Source: [Eubacterium] yurii (GTDB lineage Bacteria > Bacillota > Clostridia > Peptostreptococcales > Filifactoraceae). Taken from it: 64,000 bases of DNA. Under the pieces are notes generated by a model. The model was not told where the DNA came from. It worked only from the letters and a program-made list of their open reading frames with translations, and made no database searches. Positions 1-9,073 of the stretch are shown in pieces (positions within the stretch are counted from its first letter, which is position 1; each line of letters begins with the position of its first letter). The stretch is from NCBI GenBank assembly GCA_900167215.1, contig FUZS01000004.1:124431-188430 (forward strand), read 5' to 3'. Made by a program: the position numbers and the translations under genes.

Positions 1-471
1 GACATTTCAAGATTCTTCCTTGAATTCAGCGTGGATGAGTCATGCGGTAAATGTACACCGTGCAGAATAGGTAACAAGAGATTACTTGAAATGCTCGACA
101 AATTTGTATCTGGTAATGCACAGATGAGCGATATAGATAAATTGGAAGAACTTTCAAATATGATATGTGATACCTCTCTTTGCGGTCTTGGACAGGCATC
201 TCCAAATCCTATACTTTCAACACTTAAATATTTCAGACAGGAATATATTGACCATGCTAAGGACAAGAAGTGTACTGCAAAAGCATGTAAAAAATTATTA
301 AAATACTTTATCACTGAAAAATGTATAGGATGTACTAAATGTGCAAATATATGCCCTGTAAAATGTATAGACGGAAGTGTAAAAAAACGTCATGTAATAA
401 CAGCGCAACAATGTATAAAATGCGGTCAATGTTTTGAAACTTGCCCGGTACATGCGATAGAGTTGGTATAG
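1..471 (+). CDS. hndC: NuoF-like flavoprotein subunit of [FeFe] hydrogenase (HndC type), 3' part
   Basis: The gene begins before the window, since the frame is open from base 1. What remains is the C-terminal part of a NuoF/HoxF-like NAD(P)H-oxidising subunit. The motif ESCGKCTPCRIG with the later CGLG cysteine binds the NuoF [4Fe-4S] cluster. A C-terminal 2x[4Fe-4S] ferredoxin domain follows (CIGCTKCANICP and CIKCGQCFETCP), as in HndC/HydB of bifurcating hydrogenases and unlike respiratory NuoF. It passes electrons between NAD(P)H and the hydrogenase subunit encoded next. The stop lies 9 bases before that gene, whose Shine-Dalgarno site (aggagg) sits in the gap, so the two are one operon. 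The FMN and NADH domains are outside the window, so whether the substrate is NADH or NADPH cannot be told. Confidence 0.9.
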   Translation, partial: DISRFFLEFSVDESCGKCTPCRIGNKRLLEMLDKFVSGNAQMSDIDKLEELSNMICDTSLCGLGQASPNPILSTLKYFRQEYIDHAKDKKCTAKACKKLLKYFITEKCIGCTKCANICPVKCIDGSVKKRHVITAQQCIKCGQCFETCPVHAIELV

Positions 472-480
472 GAGGATAAG

Positions 481-2217
481 ATGATAACACTTGAGATAAA
501 TTCAAAAGCTATAGAAGTGGAGGAAGGCACTACTGTGCTCGAAGCCGCTAAGAAGATGAATATAAAGATACCTACTCTATGTCACATGGACTTGCATGAT
601 ATAAGATTTATGAACAAGCATGCCTCTTGTCGTGTCTGTTTGGTGGAGCAGGAAGATTCAGGTAAGCTTATACCTGCATGTGCCACATTTGTCAAAGACG
701 GTATGAAGATAAAAACTGAAACTGCAAGAGCTGTAAAAGCAAGAAGAACTATGGTAGAGCTACTATTGTCGGATCACCCTAATTCTTGCCTTACTTGTGC
801 CAGAAATCTTGACTGTGAACTGCAAAAACTGGCAAGTGATCTTGGAGTAAGATCTATAAAATATCAGGGAGAACAAAGCACATACGAAATAGATGACAAC
901 AGTCACTCAATAGTAAGAGATGCAAACAAATGTATACTCTGCAAGAGATGTGAAACTATGTGCAACGAAATACAGACTGTAGGAGCGCTTACGGATGTAG
1001 GTAGGGGGTTCAATACCTATGTAGGTTCAGCCTTCAACGATGCAATGTATGAGACTACATGTACATTTTGCGGTCAATGTCTGGCGGTATGTCCTACAGG
1101 AGCGCTTACAGAGGTAAATAATACTCCTCAGGTATGGGATGTGCTTCACTCAGATAAGACAGTCATAGTACAGGTTGCACCGGCAGTACGTGTGGCACTT
1201 GGAGAAGAATTCGGGATGGAGCCTGGGACTATAGTTACCGGCAAGATGATTAATGCTCTTAAATATCTTGGCTTTGACAAGGTATTTGACACAAATTTTG
1301 CTGCAGATCTTACTATAATGGAAGAGGCGTCAGAGTTTGTACACCGTTTGAACAATGGCGGTAAACTACCTATACTTACAAGCTGTTGTCCAAGTTGGGT
1401 AAACTTCTTCGAGCATCAGTTTACAGACTTTTTGGACATACCTTCAACATGTAAATCGCCACATGAAATGTTTGGAGCTATAGCAAAGTCATACCTTGCA
1501 CAAAAGCTGAATATAGATCCTAAGGACATGGCACTTGTATCTGTAATGCCATGTGTAGCCAAAAAATATGAGGCTGCACGTCCTGAGCTCGGCAATAACG
1601 GTACAAAGGATGTGGACTATGTAATCACCACAAGAGAGCTTGCACATATGATAAAAGAAGCAGGGATAAACTTCGGAGAACTTGGTGATGATGCTGAATT
1701 TGACAATCCTATGGGAGCTTCTTCTGGAGCAGGTGTAATATTCGGAGCAACAGGCGGAGTAATAGAGGCTACAGTCAGAACTGCTTACGAGTGGATAACA
1801 GGTAATGAACTTCCTAAGTTGGAATTCGAAGAACTCAGAGGGCTTGAAGGCATAAAACAAACTACTGTAGATATAGACGGCAGACCTATAAGAATAGCAG
1901 TGGCAAACGGACTTGGCAATACCAGAAGACTGCTCAATATGATAAGGGATAATGAAGCTCACTTTGATGCTATCGAGGTAATGGCATGCCCGGGAGGATG
2001 TGTAGGTGGAGCAGGACAACCGTATCACAAGGGCAATCTTGATGTAATAAGAAAAAGAGCCCAAGGTATATACAAAGCTGACAGAGACAATAAGATAAGA
2101 AAATCTCACGAAAATCCTATGATAATACAACTTTACAAAGAATTCCTCGGAGAACCGTACAGTGAAAAGGCACATGAATTACTTCATACGACATACACTG
2201 CAAGACCGAGAATGTAG
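481..2217 (+). CDS. hndD: [FeFe] hydrogenase catalytic subunit (HndD/HydA type)
   Basis: This 578-residue cytoplasmic enzyme is expected to reduce protons to H2, probably by electron bifurcation with its HndC partner upstream. In order it has a plant-type [2Fe-2S] domain (C34, C50/C53, C67 region), a His-ligated [4Fe-4S] site (HPNSCLTCARNLDC), a 2x[4Fe-4S] ferredoxin domain (CILCKRCETMC, CTFCGQCLAVCP), and the H-cluster domain. The three H-cluster signatures are present: TSCCPSW, MPCVAKKYEA and MACPGGCVGGAGQP. TSCCPSW has Ser where Gly or Ala is commoner. Length and domain order match the group A hydrogenases of clostridia. It is the last gene of its operon; an AT-rich gap of about 400 bases follows. 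Confidence 0.95.
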   Translation: MITLEINSKAIEVEEGTTVLEAAKKMNIKIPTLCHMDLHDIRFMNKHASCRVCLVEQEDSGKLIPACATFVKDGMKIKTETARAVKARRTMVELLLSDHPNSCLTCARNLDCELQKLASDLGVRSIKYQGEQSTYEIDDNSHSIVRDANKCILCKRCETMCNEIQTVGALTDVGRGFNTYVGSAFNDAMYETTCTFCGQCLAVCPTGALTEVNNTPQVWDVLHSDKTVIVQVAPAVRVALGEEFGMEPGTIVTGKMINALKYLGFDKVFDTNFAADLTIMEEASEFVHRLNNGGKLPILTSCCPSWVNFFEHQFTDFLDIPSTCKSPHEMFGAIAKSYLAQKLNIDPKDMALVSVMPCVAKKYEAARPELGNNGTKDVDYVITTRELAHMIKEAGINFGELGDDAEFDNPMGASSGAGVIFGATGGVIEATVRTAYEWITGNELPKLEFEELRGLEGIKQTTVDIDGRPIRIAVANGLGNTRRLLNMIRDNEAHFDAIEVMACPGGCVGGAGQPYHKGNLDVIRKRAQGIYKADRDNKIRKSHENPMIIQLYKEFLGEPYSEKAHELLHTTYTARPRM

Positions 2218-2618
2218 TGTAGTATTTATTTTAGATATTAATCTTACTGCCAATACTGATATCCTTTTAAAATAGTAGAAAAGTTTTTTTCTGAAAATTC
2301 TGATAATATAGTATGATAAGGAATATATTTAGTTGAAAAATTTTATTGTTATATTAAATGTCAGTATAGCTTTTTAATCTGATAGATAAGTAACTTATTT
2401 AATAGAAATAACAAAGACTTTCTGACCTCCTATTATAGTAAAAATAAATTTTATCCTACTCAATTTTACAACTATATTACAAAAAAGAAAATATCTTGAC
2501 ATACATCAAAAATAAGTGATATAATCACGGTGTAATTAAATTGAAATTAAAAAAACACATAGCAATCATTGAGACAATTAGTCTTAAAACTAAAATATTT
2601 CGAGGGGGAAATTAAATT
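2218..2618 (+). other. Intergenic region upstream of the stalk-domain protein
   Basis: AT-rich DNA with no supported gene. No clear terminator was seen right after the hydrogenase gene. The 3' part holds the promoter for the next gene and an untranslated leader of about 85 bases ending in a strong Shine-Dalgarno site, gaggggg (2602-2608). Confidence 0.6.
2496..2525 (+). promoter_or_regulatory. Near-consensus promoter of the stalk-domain surface protein
   Basis: TTGACA (2496-2501) and TATAAT (2520-2525) are both perfect sigma-A hexamers, 18 bases apart. Transcription should start near 2532, giving a leader of about 87 bases before the ATG at 2619. Two perfect hexamers and a strong Shine-Dalgarno site suggest abundant expression. 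Confidence 0.85.
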
Positions 2619-5144
2619 ATGAAGAGAAAATTAGCTCTTTTAATGGCATTTATGATGACAGCTACTTTAGTACCTGCTTCACATGTAGATGCCGCATCAA
2701 GAAATGCAGTAAACAGAACAGCTTCTGCAACTTCAAGCTCACTTATTGACGCAACATCAGGTGTTGCATTGTCTTTGGCAAAAGATGGTGGCGGTGTGTC
2801 AATAAAGGGCGCAAAAGTTGGAGATTACTTCGAACTTCACTTAGATGGAGAAGGAAGATGGACTTATGATCCTAAAAATTATAACACAGGAACATATAGA
2901 TGGGATGCAGATGATAATATGCTATATCCTGATACAAACACAAATCTTGCTAAGAACACTTTAAATGGAACTGCTTATACAGGACTTAAGGGTGCAAAAG
3001 TAAAGAGACTAAGCGACACTATATTGGGTGTTTGGGCTGATAGTACAGTTGGATCACCGACAGTATCAGGTGGACATATCGAAGAAATAACTATACCTAT
3101 GTTGGTATTCTTCAACGGAACTCCTAACGGTGCACAAGTAGTAAGAGTAGTACCAAAGGATTCTGAAGTAACTGCAGGAGAATACACATATGCAAATGTA
3201 GAAAGCGACGCTATAAAATTCAGAGTACAAAAGAAAGAAAAAATATCAAGAAGTGGTAATACTAAGGTTCAAATGATATTTGACGAAGTTACTCCTTCTG
3301 CATTTACTCCTGGAAAGCCAATTCAACTTAAGTTACCAAAAGGATTTGCTTGGGATCTTTCAACATCAGGAGCAAATAAGTATGAACTTACTGGTGCGAC
3401 TGTAACTAAGGGTAAAGATTCTACGCTTTACAAAGAAAGTGACGGAAGAATAGTAGAAATAACTCCGGTAGATGTAAATGGTTCTGGTAAACTTGACTCT
3501 GTATACTTCAATGTAGCTGTATCTCCAGATAGAGATGCAAAATTCGGAGATGTAGATGTAATAATCCAAAACAACTCTGATGTATCTCCTTCTTCACTTG
3601 TAGTAGCTGAATATGTAGACTACGGTGTAACTGCAAAGGCTGACAAAGTACTAAACGTAATTGCCGGTAAAGATATAGAAGGTCTATACAGATCAAAAAT
3701 AACTCTTGAAGAACCTGCTACTTCATCTCTACAAGGAAACAGATATATGACATTTGAATTTGTAGATGAAAAGGGTAAGGAAGTAAAAGCTTCTCTACAA
3801 GATCAAGAAACTTTGAAATTGACTAAGAAAGCCGGAGACGCTCAAACTAAAGTTAAAATAGATCCTAAGTCAATAGATGATTACGGTGAAAAAGGTGACA
3901 AAACTCTTCAACATGTTGTTGTTACAAGTAAAGACAAGAAAGACAACAAGAGAGCTAACAAGTTCGATCTATATGTTGAAAAACAATCAGAAAAAGTAAG
4001 AGCAAAATTTGAATTGGAAGTACCTTTCGTTGTAGCTTCTAACTTCGAAGGCAAACTATACCTTAAAGTTAAGGGTGCCGGTGCTGAAGAACAATTAGTT
4101 CAAGTAGCTGATGTTAAGCCTCCAGTAACATTTGAAGTACAAGGACCTCTTCCACAAGTTAAGATAGGTCTTCAAAAACAAAAAGGACAGGATATCCTAA
4201 TCAAAGAAACAGAAGCTGCTGCTCTTCAAGATTACGAACCGGCTGGTAGCAAGAACTACGCTAAGTACGAATTGACTCCGGAAGAAAACTTTGGAATGCA
4301 ATTTGACAGCCTTGATGTTGACGTAAAAGAAGGCGACATCATGTTGAACACTGGAGATCCATACGATCACGAAAAACAAGAATTGTATATCAAAGTTGAT
4401 AGAAGATCAACTAAACCTTCTTCATTACTATTCAAGAATATAGCTGTTACTCTTGATAGAACTGTACCTTACGGTCCAATAAAATTGGAAGGACACTTCG
4501 GTGTTGTTAAGGGTAGACATAACCTTACAAACAGAGTTAAGACATTTGATTACTTCACAACTATAACTCCGGTATCTGATGAAAAGAGAATAACATCAGT
4601 ATTCACAATAGATCAAAAAGAATACTCAGAAGTTGTTGGTGGAGTAAGAGAAGATAAGACTATGGATGTTGCTCCATTCATCAAAGATGACAGAACTATG
4701 CTTCCGGTTAGATATATAGCTAACGCTATAGGAGCAGAAGTAAACTACGATCCTAAGACAAGAATAGCAACATTCCAAAAATATCAATCAGTAGTAACTC
4801 TAAACATTGATAAGAACGTAATGTATGTTAACGGATCACCTGTACAATTGTACACTAAACCTGCTAACGTAGAAAACAGAATATTCTTACCACTTGTTAA
4901 CATAGCTCAAGCATTCGGTTTGAAACAAGGTCAAAATATAATCTGGAACCAAGAAAAGAAAACTGTAACTATACTTCCTCAAGATGCTTCTGCAGAAGAA
5001 GTAAAAGCAGCTGAAGCAGGAACAGTATTGGATAATGCTAAATATGTAAACGCAGCTCCGGCAGCAGCTTCTCAAGAAGATGTAGATAAGAAAGATGAAG
5101 TTAAACAAAAAGAAGAAACTAAAAAAGAAGAACCTAAGAAATAA
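2619..5144 (+). CDS. Secreted stalk-domain (copper amine oxidase-like N-terminal domain) surface protein
   Basis: This 841-residue protein has a Sec signal peptide (MKRKLALLMAFMMTATLVPA, cleavage near residue 26). A long beta-rich body without recognised catalytic motifs follows. Residues about 661-800 resemble the copper amine oxidase N-terminal 'stalk' domain: the DRTMLPVRYIANAIGAEVNY segment, then RIFLPLVNIAQAFG and a VTIL end. This domain is common on clostridial surface proteins and is not itself an amine oxidase. The last 40 residues are rich in Lys and Glu, and no SLH, LPXTG or membrane anchor is visible. The perfect promoter, strong Shine-Dalgarno site, own terminator and a shift to GTT/GCT/CTT codons suggest an abundant S-layer or wall protein. 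That role is inferred. Confidence 0.8.
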   Translation: MKRKLALLMAFMMTATLVPASHVDAASRNAVNRTASATSSSLIDATSGVALSLAKDGGGVSIKGAKVGDYFELHLDGEGRWTYDPKNYNTGTYRWDADDNMLYPDTNTNLAKNTLNGTAYTGLKGAKVKRLSDTILGVWADSTVGSPTVSGGHIEEITIPMLVFFNGTPNGAQVVRVVPKDSEVTAGEYTYANVESDAIKFRVQKKEKISRSGNTKVQMIFDEVTPSAFTPGKPIQLKLPKGFAWDLSTSGANKYELTGATVTKGKDSTLYKESDGRIVEITPVDVNGSGKLDSVYFNVAVSPDRDAKFGDVDVIIQNNSDVSPSSLVVAEYVDYGVTAKADKVLNVIAGKDIEGLYRSKITLEEPATSSLQGNRYMTFEFVDEKGKEVKASLQDQETLKLTKKAGDAQTKVKIDPKSIDDYGEKGDKTLQHVVVTSKDKKDNKRANKFDLYVEKQSEKVRAKFELEVPFVVASNFEGKLYLKVKGAGAEEQLVQVADVKPPVTFEVQGPLPQVKIGLQKQKGQDILIKETEAAALQDYEPAGSKNYAKYELTPEENFGMQFDSLDVDVKEGDIMLNTGDPYDHEKQELYIKVDRRSTKPSSLLFKNIAVTLDRTVPYGPIKLEGHFGVVKGRHNLTNRVKTFDYFTTITPVSDEKRITSVFTIDQKEYSEVVGGVREDKTMDVAPFIKDDRTMLPVRYIANAIGAEVNYDPKTRIATFQKYQSVVTLNIDKNVMYVNGSPVQLYTKPANVENRIFLPLVNIAQAFGLKQGQNIIWNQEKKTVTILPQDASAEEVKAAEAGTVLDNAKYVNAAPAAASQEDVDKKDEVKQKEETKKEEPKK

Positions 5145-5273
5145 GAAAAGAACAACTAATCAATTATTAGTTTAGATTTTCCAAATCTTTTTAGATTCTC
5201 TAATCGTCAGATTATCTTAGCGTTACAGATTGTATAACAATCAAATATAAGATTACTCTGTTAGAGTATGAAT

Positions 5274-5305
5274 AAAAAACCTCTCTTGCAAAAGAGAGGT
5301 TTTTT
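5274..5305 (+). terminator. Rho-independent terminator after the stalk-domain gene
   Basis: Perfect 9-bp stem ACCTCTCTT/AAGAGAGGT (5279-5287, 5292-5300) with loop gcaa. It is preceded by a run of A and followed by a run of T, so it could also work on the other strand. Confidence 0.95.
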
Positions 5306-5442
5306 GTACATATTTACAATTTAGTAATAATTCATGATTATGTATAAAATGTCGTTATACTAATTAGCATTTATAACAATAAGTATATATTTTAAAAAGA
5401 CATATACATTATATCTATCTTCCATGACTTTTTTGTGATTTA

Positions 5443-5542
5443 TACTAATCTCCGTTTAAAAAGTCATGTATAATTATAGATTTTATTAATTCTATCTTTG
5501 TGATACTACATATATATCTTTTGTTATTAGATTTTAGTGTAT
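5443..5542 (-). repeat. Family B MITE-like repeat, reverse copy, partial
   Basis: Starts with TACTAATC and ends with AGATTTTAGTGTA. Read on the minus strand it matches the copy at 58943-59075, sharing ACTAAAATCTAATA and a later ATAG(A/G)ATTAATAAAATC block. It lies back to back with the next copy. Confidence 0.5.
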
Positions 5543-5548
5543 TAATTT

Positions 5549-5667
5549 TATAAAATAAAGGATAAAATATTTTGCTATATTTATAGTAAAGTGGTAAATC
5601 ACATACTATTTTTTTAAAAGATTATTGATGATGATTATTATCCATAGATTAATCATATAATTGTATT
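5549..5667 (+). repeat. Family B MITE-like repeat, diverged copy
   Basis: Shares with the copies at 10433 and 39919 the ordered blocks aataaaggataaaatatttt, tttatagtaaagt, taaatcacata, attgatgatgattatt and tccatagattaa. The terminal TACTAA/TTAGTA is degraded here. Confidence 0.55.
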
Positions 5668-5856
5668 AATAATATTTATATGTGTCAGTATTGAAACAAA
5701 ATGTAAGTTCTAGTATAATAGAGTACAAAGTGATATGTTGTACCAATAACTATACTAACATTTTGCTGGTGTATTCTTTCTTGTATAATAAGAAATAGTT
5801 AGTTATTTTAAATACTTAGAATAATTTTATAAAAAAGTTTTGTATTGGAGAAAAAT

Positions 5857-7506
5857 GTGACTTCTAAAGAAATTAAACAATTGATTCAAGATGGAGAGAA
5901 AATAGATGTTGAGTTTAAAGAGTCAAGAACAGCCTTGAACAAGGATGTTTATAATTCTGTCTGTTCTTTTAATAACAGAAATGGTGGTCATATATTACTT
6001 GGTATTAATGATAAAAAGCAAGTAGTTGGTGTAGAAGAGGATAAGGTAGAAAAGATTATCAAAGAGTTTACAACTTCTGTAAATAATTCTCAAAAAATCA
6101 ATCCTGCATTGTATCTCGTACCTGTTCCTGTAGAGATTGATGGAAAGATAGTAATTTATATAAGAATACCTGAAGGCTTTCAAGTTTGTAGACACAACGG
6201 CAAAATCTTTGATAGATCCTATGAAGGAGATATTAATATTACAGATAGTCCGGAGCTTGTATATAAGATTTATGCAAGGAAACAAAGTTCATATTTTGTT
6301 AATAAAGTGTATCCCAACTTCGGATTGGAGTGCCTTGACACATCTATTATTGAAAAAGCAAGAAAGATGACTTCATCAAGAAATCAAAATCACCCTTGGA
6401 AAAGTATGAGTGATGAGGAATTACTAAGAAGTGCTAATTTAATTTTAGTGGATCCTCAGACAAATCGTGAAGGTCCCACTTTGGCAGCTATCTTACTTTT
6501 TGGAAAGGATAATTATATAATGTCTGTATTAGCTCAACATAAGACAGATGCTATATTTAGAGTGGAGAATAAAGATAGATACGACGACAGAGATGTGGTA
6601 ATTACTAATCTTATTGATAGTTATGATAGACTTATAAAATTTGGACAAAAACATCTGAATGATTTATTTGTTCTTGATGGTATAGTCAATGTAAATGCAA
6701 GGGATATAATTTTGAGAGAAATAATTTCAAATACATTAGCTCATAGAGATTATTTAAGTGCTTTTCCAGCAAAGATTATTATTGATGATGAGAAAATAGT
6801 TGTTGAAAATAGTAATTTAGCTCATGGTTTAGGAGAGTTAGATATAGAAAAATTTGAGCCTTTTCCTAAAAATCCGTCAATATCTAAAGTTTTTAGAGAA
6901 ATCGGGCTTGCTGATGAACTTGGTTCAGGTATGAGAAATACTTATAAGTATACGAGACTCTATTCAGGTAAAGATCCAATCTTTGAAGAGGGAAATATAT
7001 TTAGGACTATAATTCCGCTGAAAAAGATAGCGACACAAAAGGTAGGAGGAAGTGTTTCTCAAACTTCCCCTAATCTTCCTTCAAAGTTCCCTCGAAAGTC
7101 ACCTGAGGAAGTAAAAAATGTTATTGTAGAAATCATAAAAAATGATAGATATATAAGTCGTAAGAAAATTGGAGAAATGTTGGGATATAGCGAAAAAACC
7201 ATATCAAAGTATATACAGGAAATAGGAAATATAAGATATGTTGGAAGAGGAAAAGCAGGACATTGGGAGATAAATAGTGTCGCTCAAAGTTCCTCTAATG
7301 TTCCTTCAAATTTCCCTCGAAAGTCACTTGAAGAAATAAAAAATGATATAGTAAAAATTATAAAAAGTGATAAATATATAAGTCGTAAGAAAATTGGAGA
7401 AATGGTGGGATATAGCGAAAAAACCATATCAAAGTATATACAGGAAATAGGAAATATAAGATATGTAGGAAGAGGAAAAGCAGGACATTGGGAGATAGAT
7501 GAATAG
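5857..7506 (+). CDS. AlbA_2 (Schlafen-like) / HATPase_c_4 putative regulator
   Basis: A cytoplasmic protein of about 549 residues. Residues about 5-125 are an AlbA_2 nucleic-acid-binding domain (EFKESR, then NRNGGHILLGINDK). Residues about 270-370 fit the HATPase_c_4 domain of COG2865 regulators (REIISNTLAHRDY, later IGLADELGSGMRN). The C-terminus holds two nearly identical 75-residue units, each with an HTH-like segment (KKIGEMLGYSEKTISKYIQE). I chose GTG 5857 because GGAG at 5847-5850 sits 6 bases upstream; an in-frame TTG at 5845 would overlap that site. It is flanked by repeats and alone in its transcript. COG2865 proteins are annotated as transcriptional regulators, sometimes linked to defence; no target can be named here. 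Confidence 0.8.
   Translation: MTSKEIKQLIQDGEKIDVEFKESRTALNKDVYNSVCSFNNRNGGHILLGINDKKQVVGVEEDKVEKIIKEFTTSVNNSQKINPALYLVPVPVEIDGKIVIYIRIPEGFQVCRHNGKIFDRSYEGDINITDSPELVYKIYARKQSSYFVNKVYPNFGLECLDTSIIEKARKMTSSRNQNHPWKSMSDEELLRSANLILVDPQTNREGPTLAAILLFGKDNYIMSVLAQHKTDAIFRVENKDRYDDRDVVITNLIDSYDRLIKFGQKHLNDLFVLDGIVNVNARDIILREIISNTLAHRDYLSAFPAKIIIDDEKIVVENSNLAHGLGELDIEKFEPFPKNPSISKVFREIGLADELGSGMRNTYKYTRLYSGKDPIFEEGNIFRTIIPLKKIATQKVGGSVSQTSPNLPSKFPRKSPEEVKNVIVEIIKNDRYISRKKIGEMLGYSEKTISKYIQEIGNIRYVGRGKAGHWEINSVAQSSSNVPSNFPRKSLEEIKNDIVKIIKSDKYISRKKIGEMVGYSEKTISKYIQEIGNIRYVGRGKAGHWEIDE
7051..7500 (+). repeat. Intragenic tandem duplication, 2 x 225 bp
   Basis: Two consecutive 225-bp (75-codon) units at the 3' end of the AlbA_2 gene. 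Long stretches are identical, for example from aagtcgtaagaaaattggag onwards at 7155 and 7380. The few differences suggest a recent in-frame duplication of the HTH unit. Confidence 0.9.
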
Positions 7507-7866
7507 TTGACAGCTTGTCATATGTCTATAATATGTCGTGTAGGTATCCTTTAAAAAGTAATATATGCCGATAATATAAGACTGTATCATTATGAAATAT
7601 TCAAATACATAATGATTAAGCAATATAGCAAAATTTATAAATTTGCAATAGAAGTATGTAATGATATATTACAAAGGATAAAAAGCTAGAATAAAATAAT
7701 ATACTATTATAAAAATTGAAAAATATATAGGAGTAAGTATAATAATAAGTTGAAAAATTAGCAGTAGCTATAAATAAAAACAATAAAATTAGTAAATAAA
7801 TATGAGTAAAATCAAGAATGGTTTGGCAAGTAGGAGTTTAAATTTAATAAAAAGTGAGGTATTACA
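7507..7866. other. Intergenic region before plsX
   Basis: AT-rich, with no clear terminator, promoter or repeat. A 22-codon ORF (7802-7870) overlaps the plsX start but has no Shine-Dalgarno site, so I do not call it. Confidence 0.5.
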
Positions 7867-8880
7867 ATGATAGTAGCAGTAGATACAATGGGTGGAGATA
7901 ATGCGCCTAAGGCACAAATTGATGCGGCGATAGAGGCTGTTAAGGAATATGATGTTGAAGTGGTACTTCTTGGAGATGAAAATGCCATAAAGAAGTATCT
8001 TGAAGGCAAGGCATATGACTTTAACAAAATATCCATAGTGCATTGCAGTGAAAATATAGATAATGACGAAAAGCCTGTAATGTCAATAAAAAAGAAAAAA
8101 GACTCTCCAATGGTAAAGGGCTGTAATATGCTAAATGACAAGAAGATAGATGCCCTTGTGTCTTCCGGTAGTACAGGTGCTTTGCTTACAGCAGGTATGC
8201 TTATTACAGGTCGTATAGAGGGCATAATGCGTCCTGCTCTTACAATAGTCTATCCGAAGGCAAACGGTGGAGCGATATTGCTTGATGTGGGAGCAAATTC
8301 TCAGTGCAAGAGCGAATATATAAATCAATTCGGCTATATGGGTTATGCCTATGCAAAGGCAATATTGGGCAAGGAAGCTCCAAAAGTGGGACTGATAAAC
8401 ATAGGTACTGAGGAGAAAAAAGGCTCTCAGACCTATATAGACGCCCATAAGCTCTTAAAAGAAAATGATATGATTAATTTCATAGGAAATGTTGAGGCAA
8501 GGGACATACCTACTACTGATGCTGATGTGCTTGTATGCGACGGCTTTACAGGTAATATCGTACTCAAACTCAGTGAGGGTGTAGCCATGAGTCTTTTTAA
8601 GATGATAAAAAACTCCCTACTTTCAAGTTTCCGCTCAAAGATAGGGGCCATGCTTGCCATGCCTGCATTTAAGGATATAAAAAAATCAATGGACTATGAA
8701 GAATACGGCGGAGCAATATTGCTTGGAATCAACAGCATAGTTATAAAGGCGCACGGTTCTTCAAATGCAAAGGCTTTTAAAAATGCTATAAGACAAGCCA
8801 AGACCATATATGACAACAAGCTTATAGAATCTATCAAAGAATTCGCCCTAAGTAATAATATTCAGGAAAGCGAAGACTAA
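7867..8880 (+). CDS. plsX: Phosphate acyltransferase PlsX
   Basis: PlsX makes acyl-phosphate from acyl-ACP, the donor for PlsY in phospholipid synthesis, at the inner face of the membrane. The 337 residues start with the family signature VAVDTMGGDNAPKA. Further family segments are SSGSTGALLTAG, RPALTIVYP, DVGANSQCK and VCDGFTGNIVLKLSEG. Length is normal for PlsX (about 330). A gtgaggt Shine-Dalgarno site precedes the ATG. Unusually for Firmicutes, neither fapR or rpmF upstream nor fabD or acpP downstream is present, so it seems to be a stand-alone transcript. Confidence 0.95.
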   Translation: MIVAVDTMGGDNAPKAQIDAAIEAVKEYDVEVVLLGDENAIKKYLEGKAYDFNKISIVHCSENIDNDEKPVMSIKKKKDSPMVKGCNMLNDKKIDALVSSGSTGALLTAGMLITGRIEGIMRPALTIVYPKANGGAILLDVGANSQCKSEYINQFGYMGYAYAKAILGKEAPKVGLINIGTEEKKGSQTYIDAHKLLKENDMINFIGNVEARDIPTTDADVLVCDGFTGNIVLKLSEGVAMSLFKMIKNSLLSSFRSKIGAMLAMPAFKDIKKSMDYEEYGGAILLGINSIVIKAHGSSNAKAFKNAIRQAKTIYDNKLIESIKEFALSNNIQESED

Positions 8881-9073
8881 GATTTTGTAGATAAATTTAT
8901 ACAGCTTTGTCTATAATTATTAAAAATTTCAACAGTATTAAGAAGAAAAAGTTTTAAGTATTTAAATATATTAATTTATTATTGAAAAGAATAAAGATAT
9001 TTATATTTCAATAAGTATACAATTAGACTATTCAAATATTAAAATGTACTAAAAAAGAACAGGAGAACTGATT

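Larger units (their letters stand above)
5145..5856. other. Intergenic region with terminator and two repeat copies
   Basis: Non-coding, very AT-rich. It holds the terminator at 5274-5305, a reverse family B repeat (5443-5542) and a forward family B repeat (5549-5667). No gene is supported. Confidence 0.7.

Noticed and set aside
1489-2175. 228-codon ORF on the minus strand
   Set aside because: Fully antisense to the hydrogenase gene, rich in Ser/Tyr/Cys as expected from reversed AT-rich coding DNA, and without a ribosome site.
7507-7533. TTGACA and TATAAT right after the AlbA_2 gene
   Set aside because: Spacer is only 14 bases, too short for a normal sigma-A promoter.
7802-7870. 22-codon ORF overlapping the plsX start (ATGA overlap)
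   Set aside because: No Shine-Dalgarno site and no promoter evidence; it could be a leader peptide but nothing else supports that.
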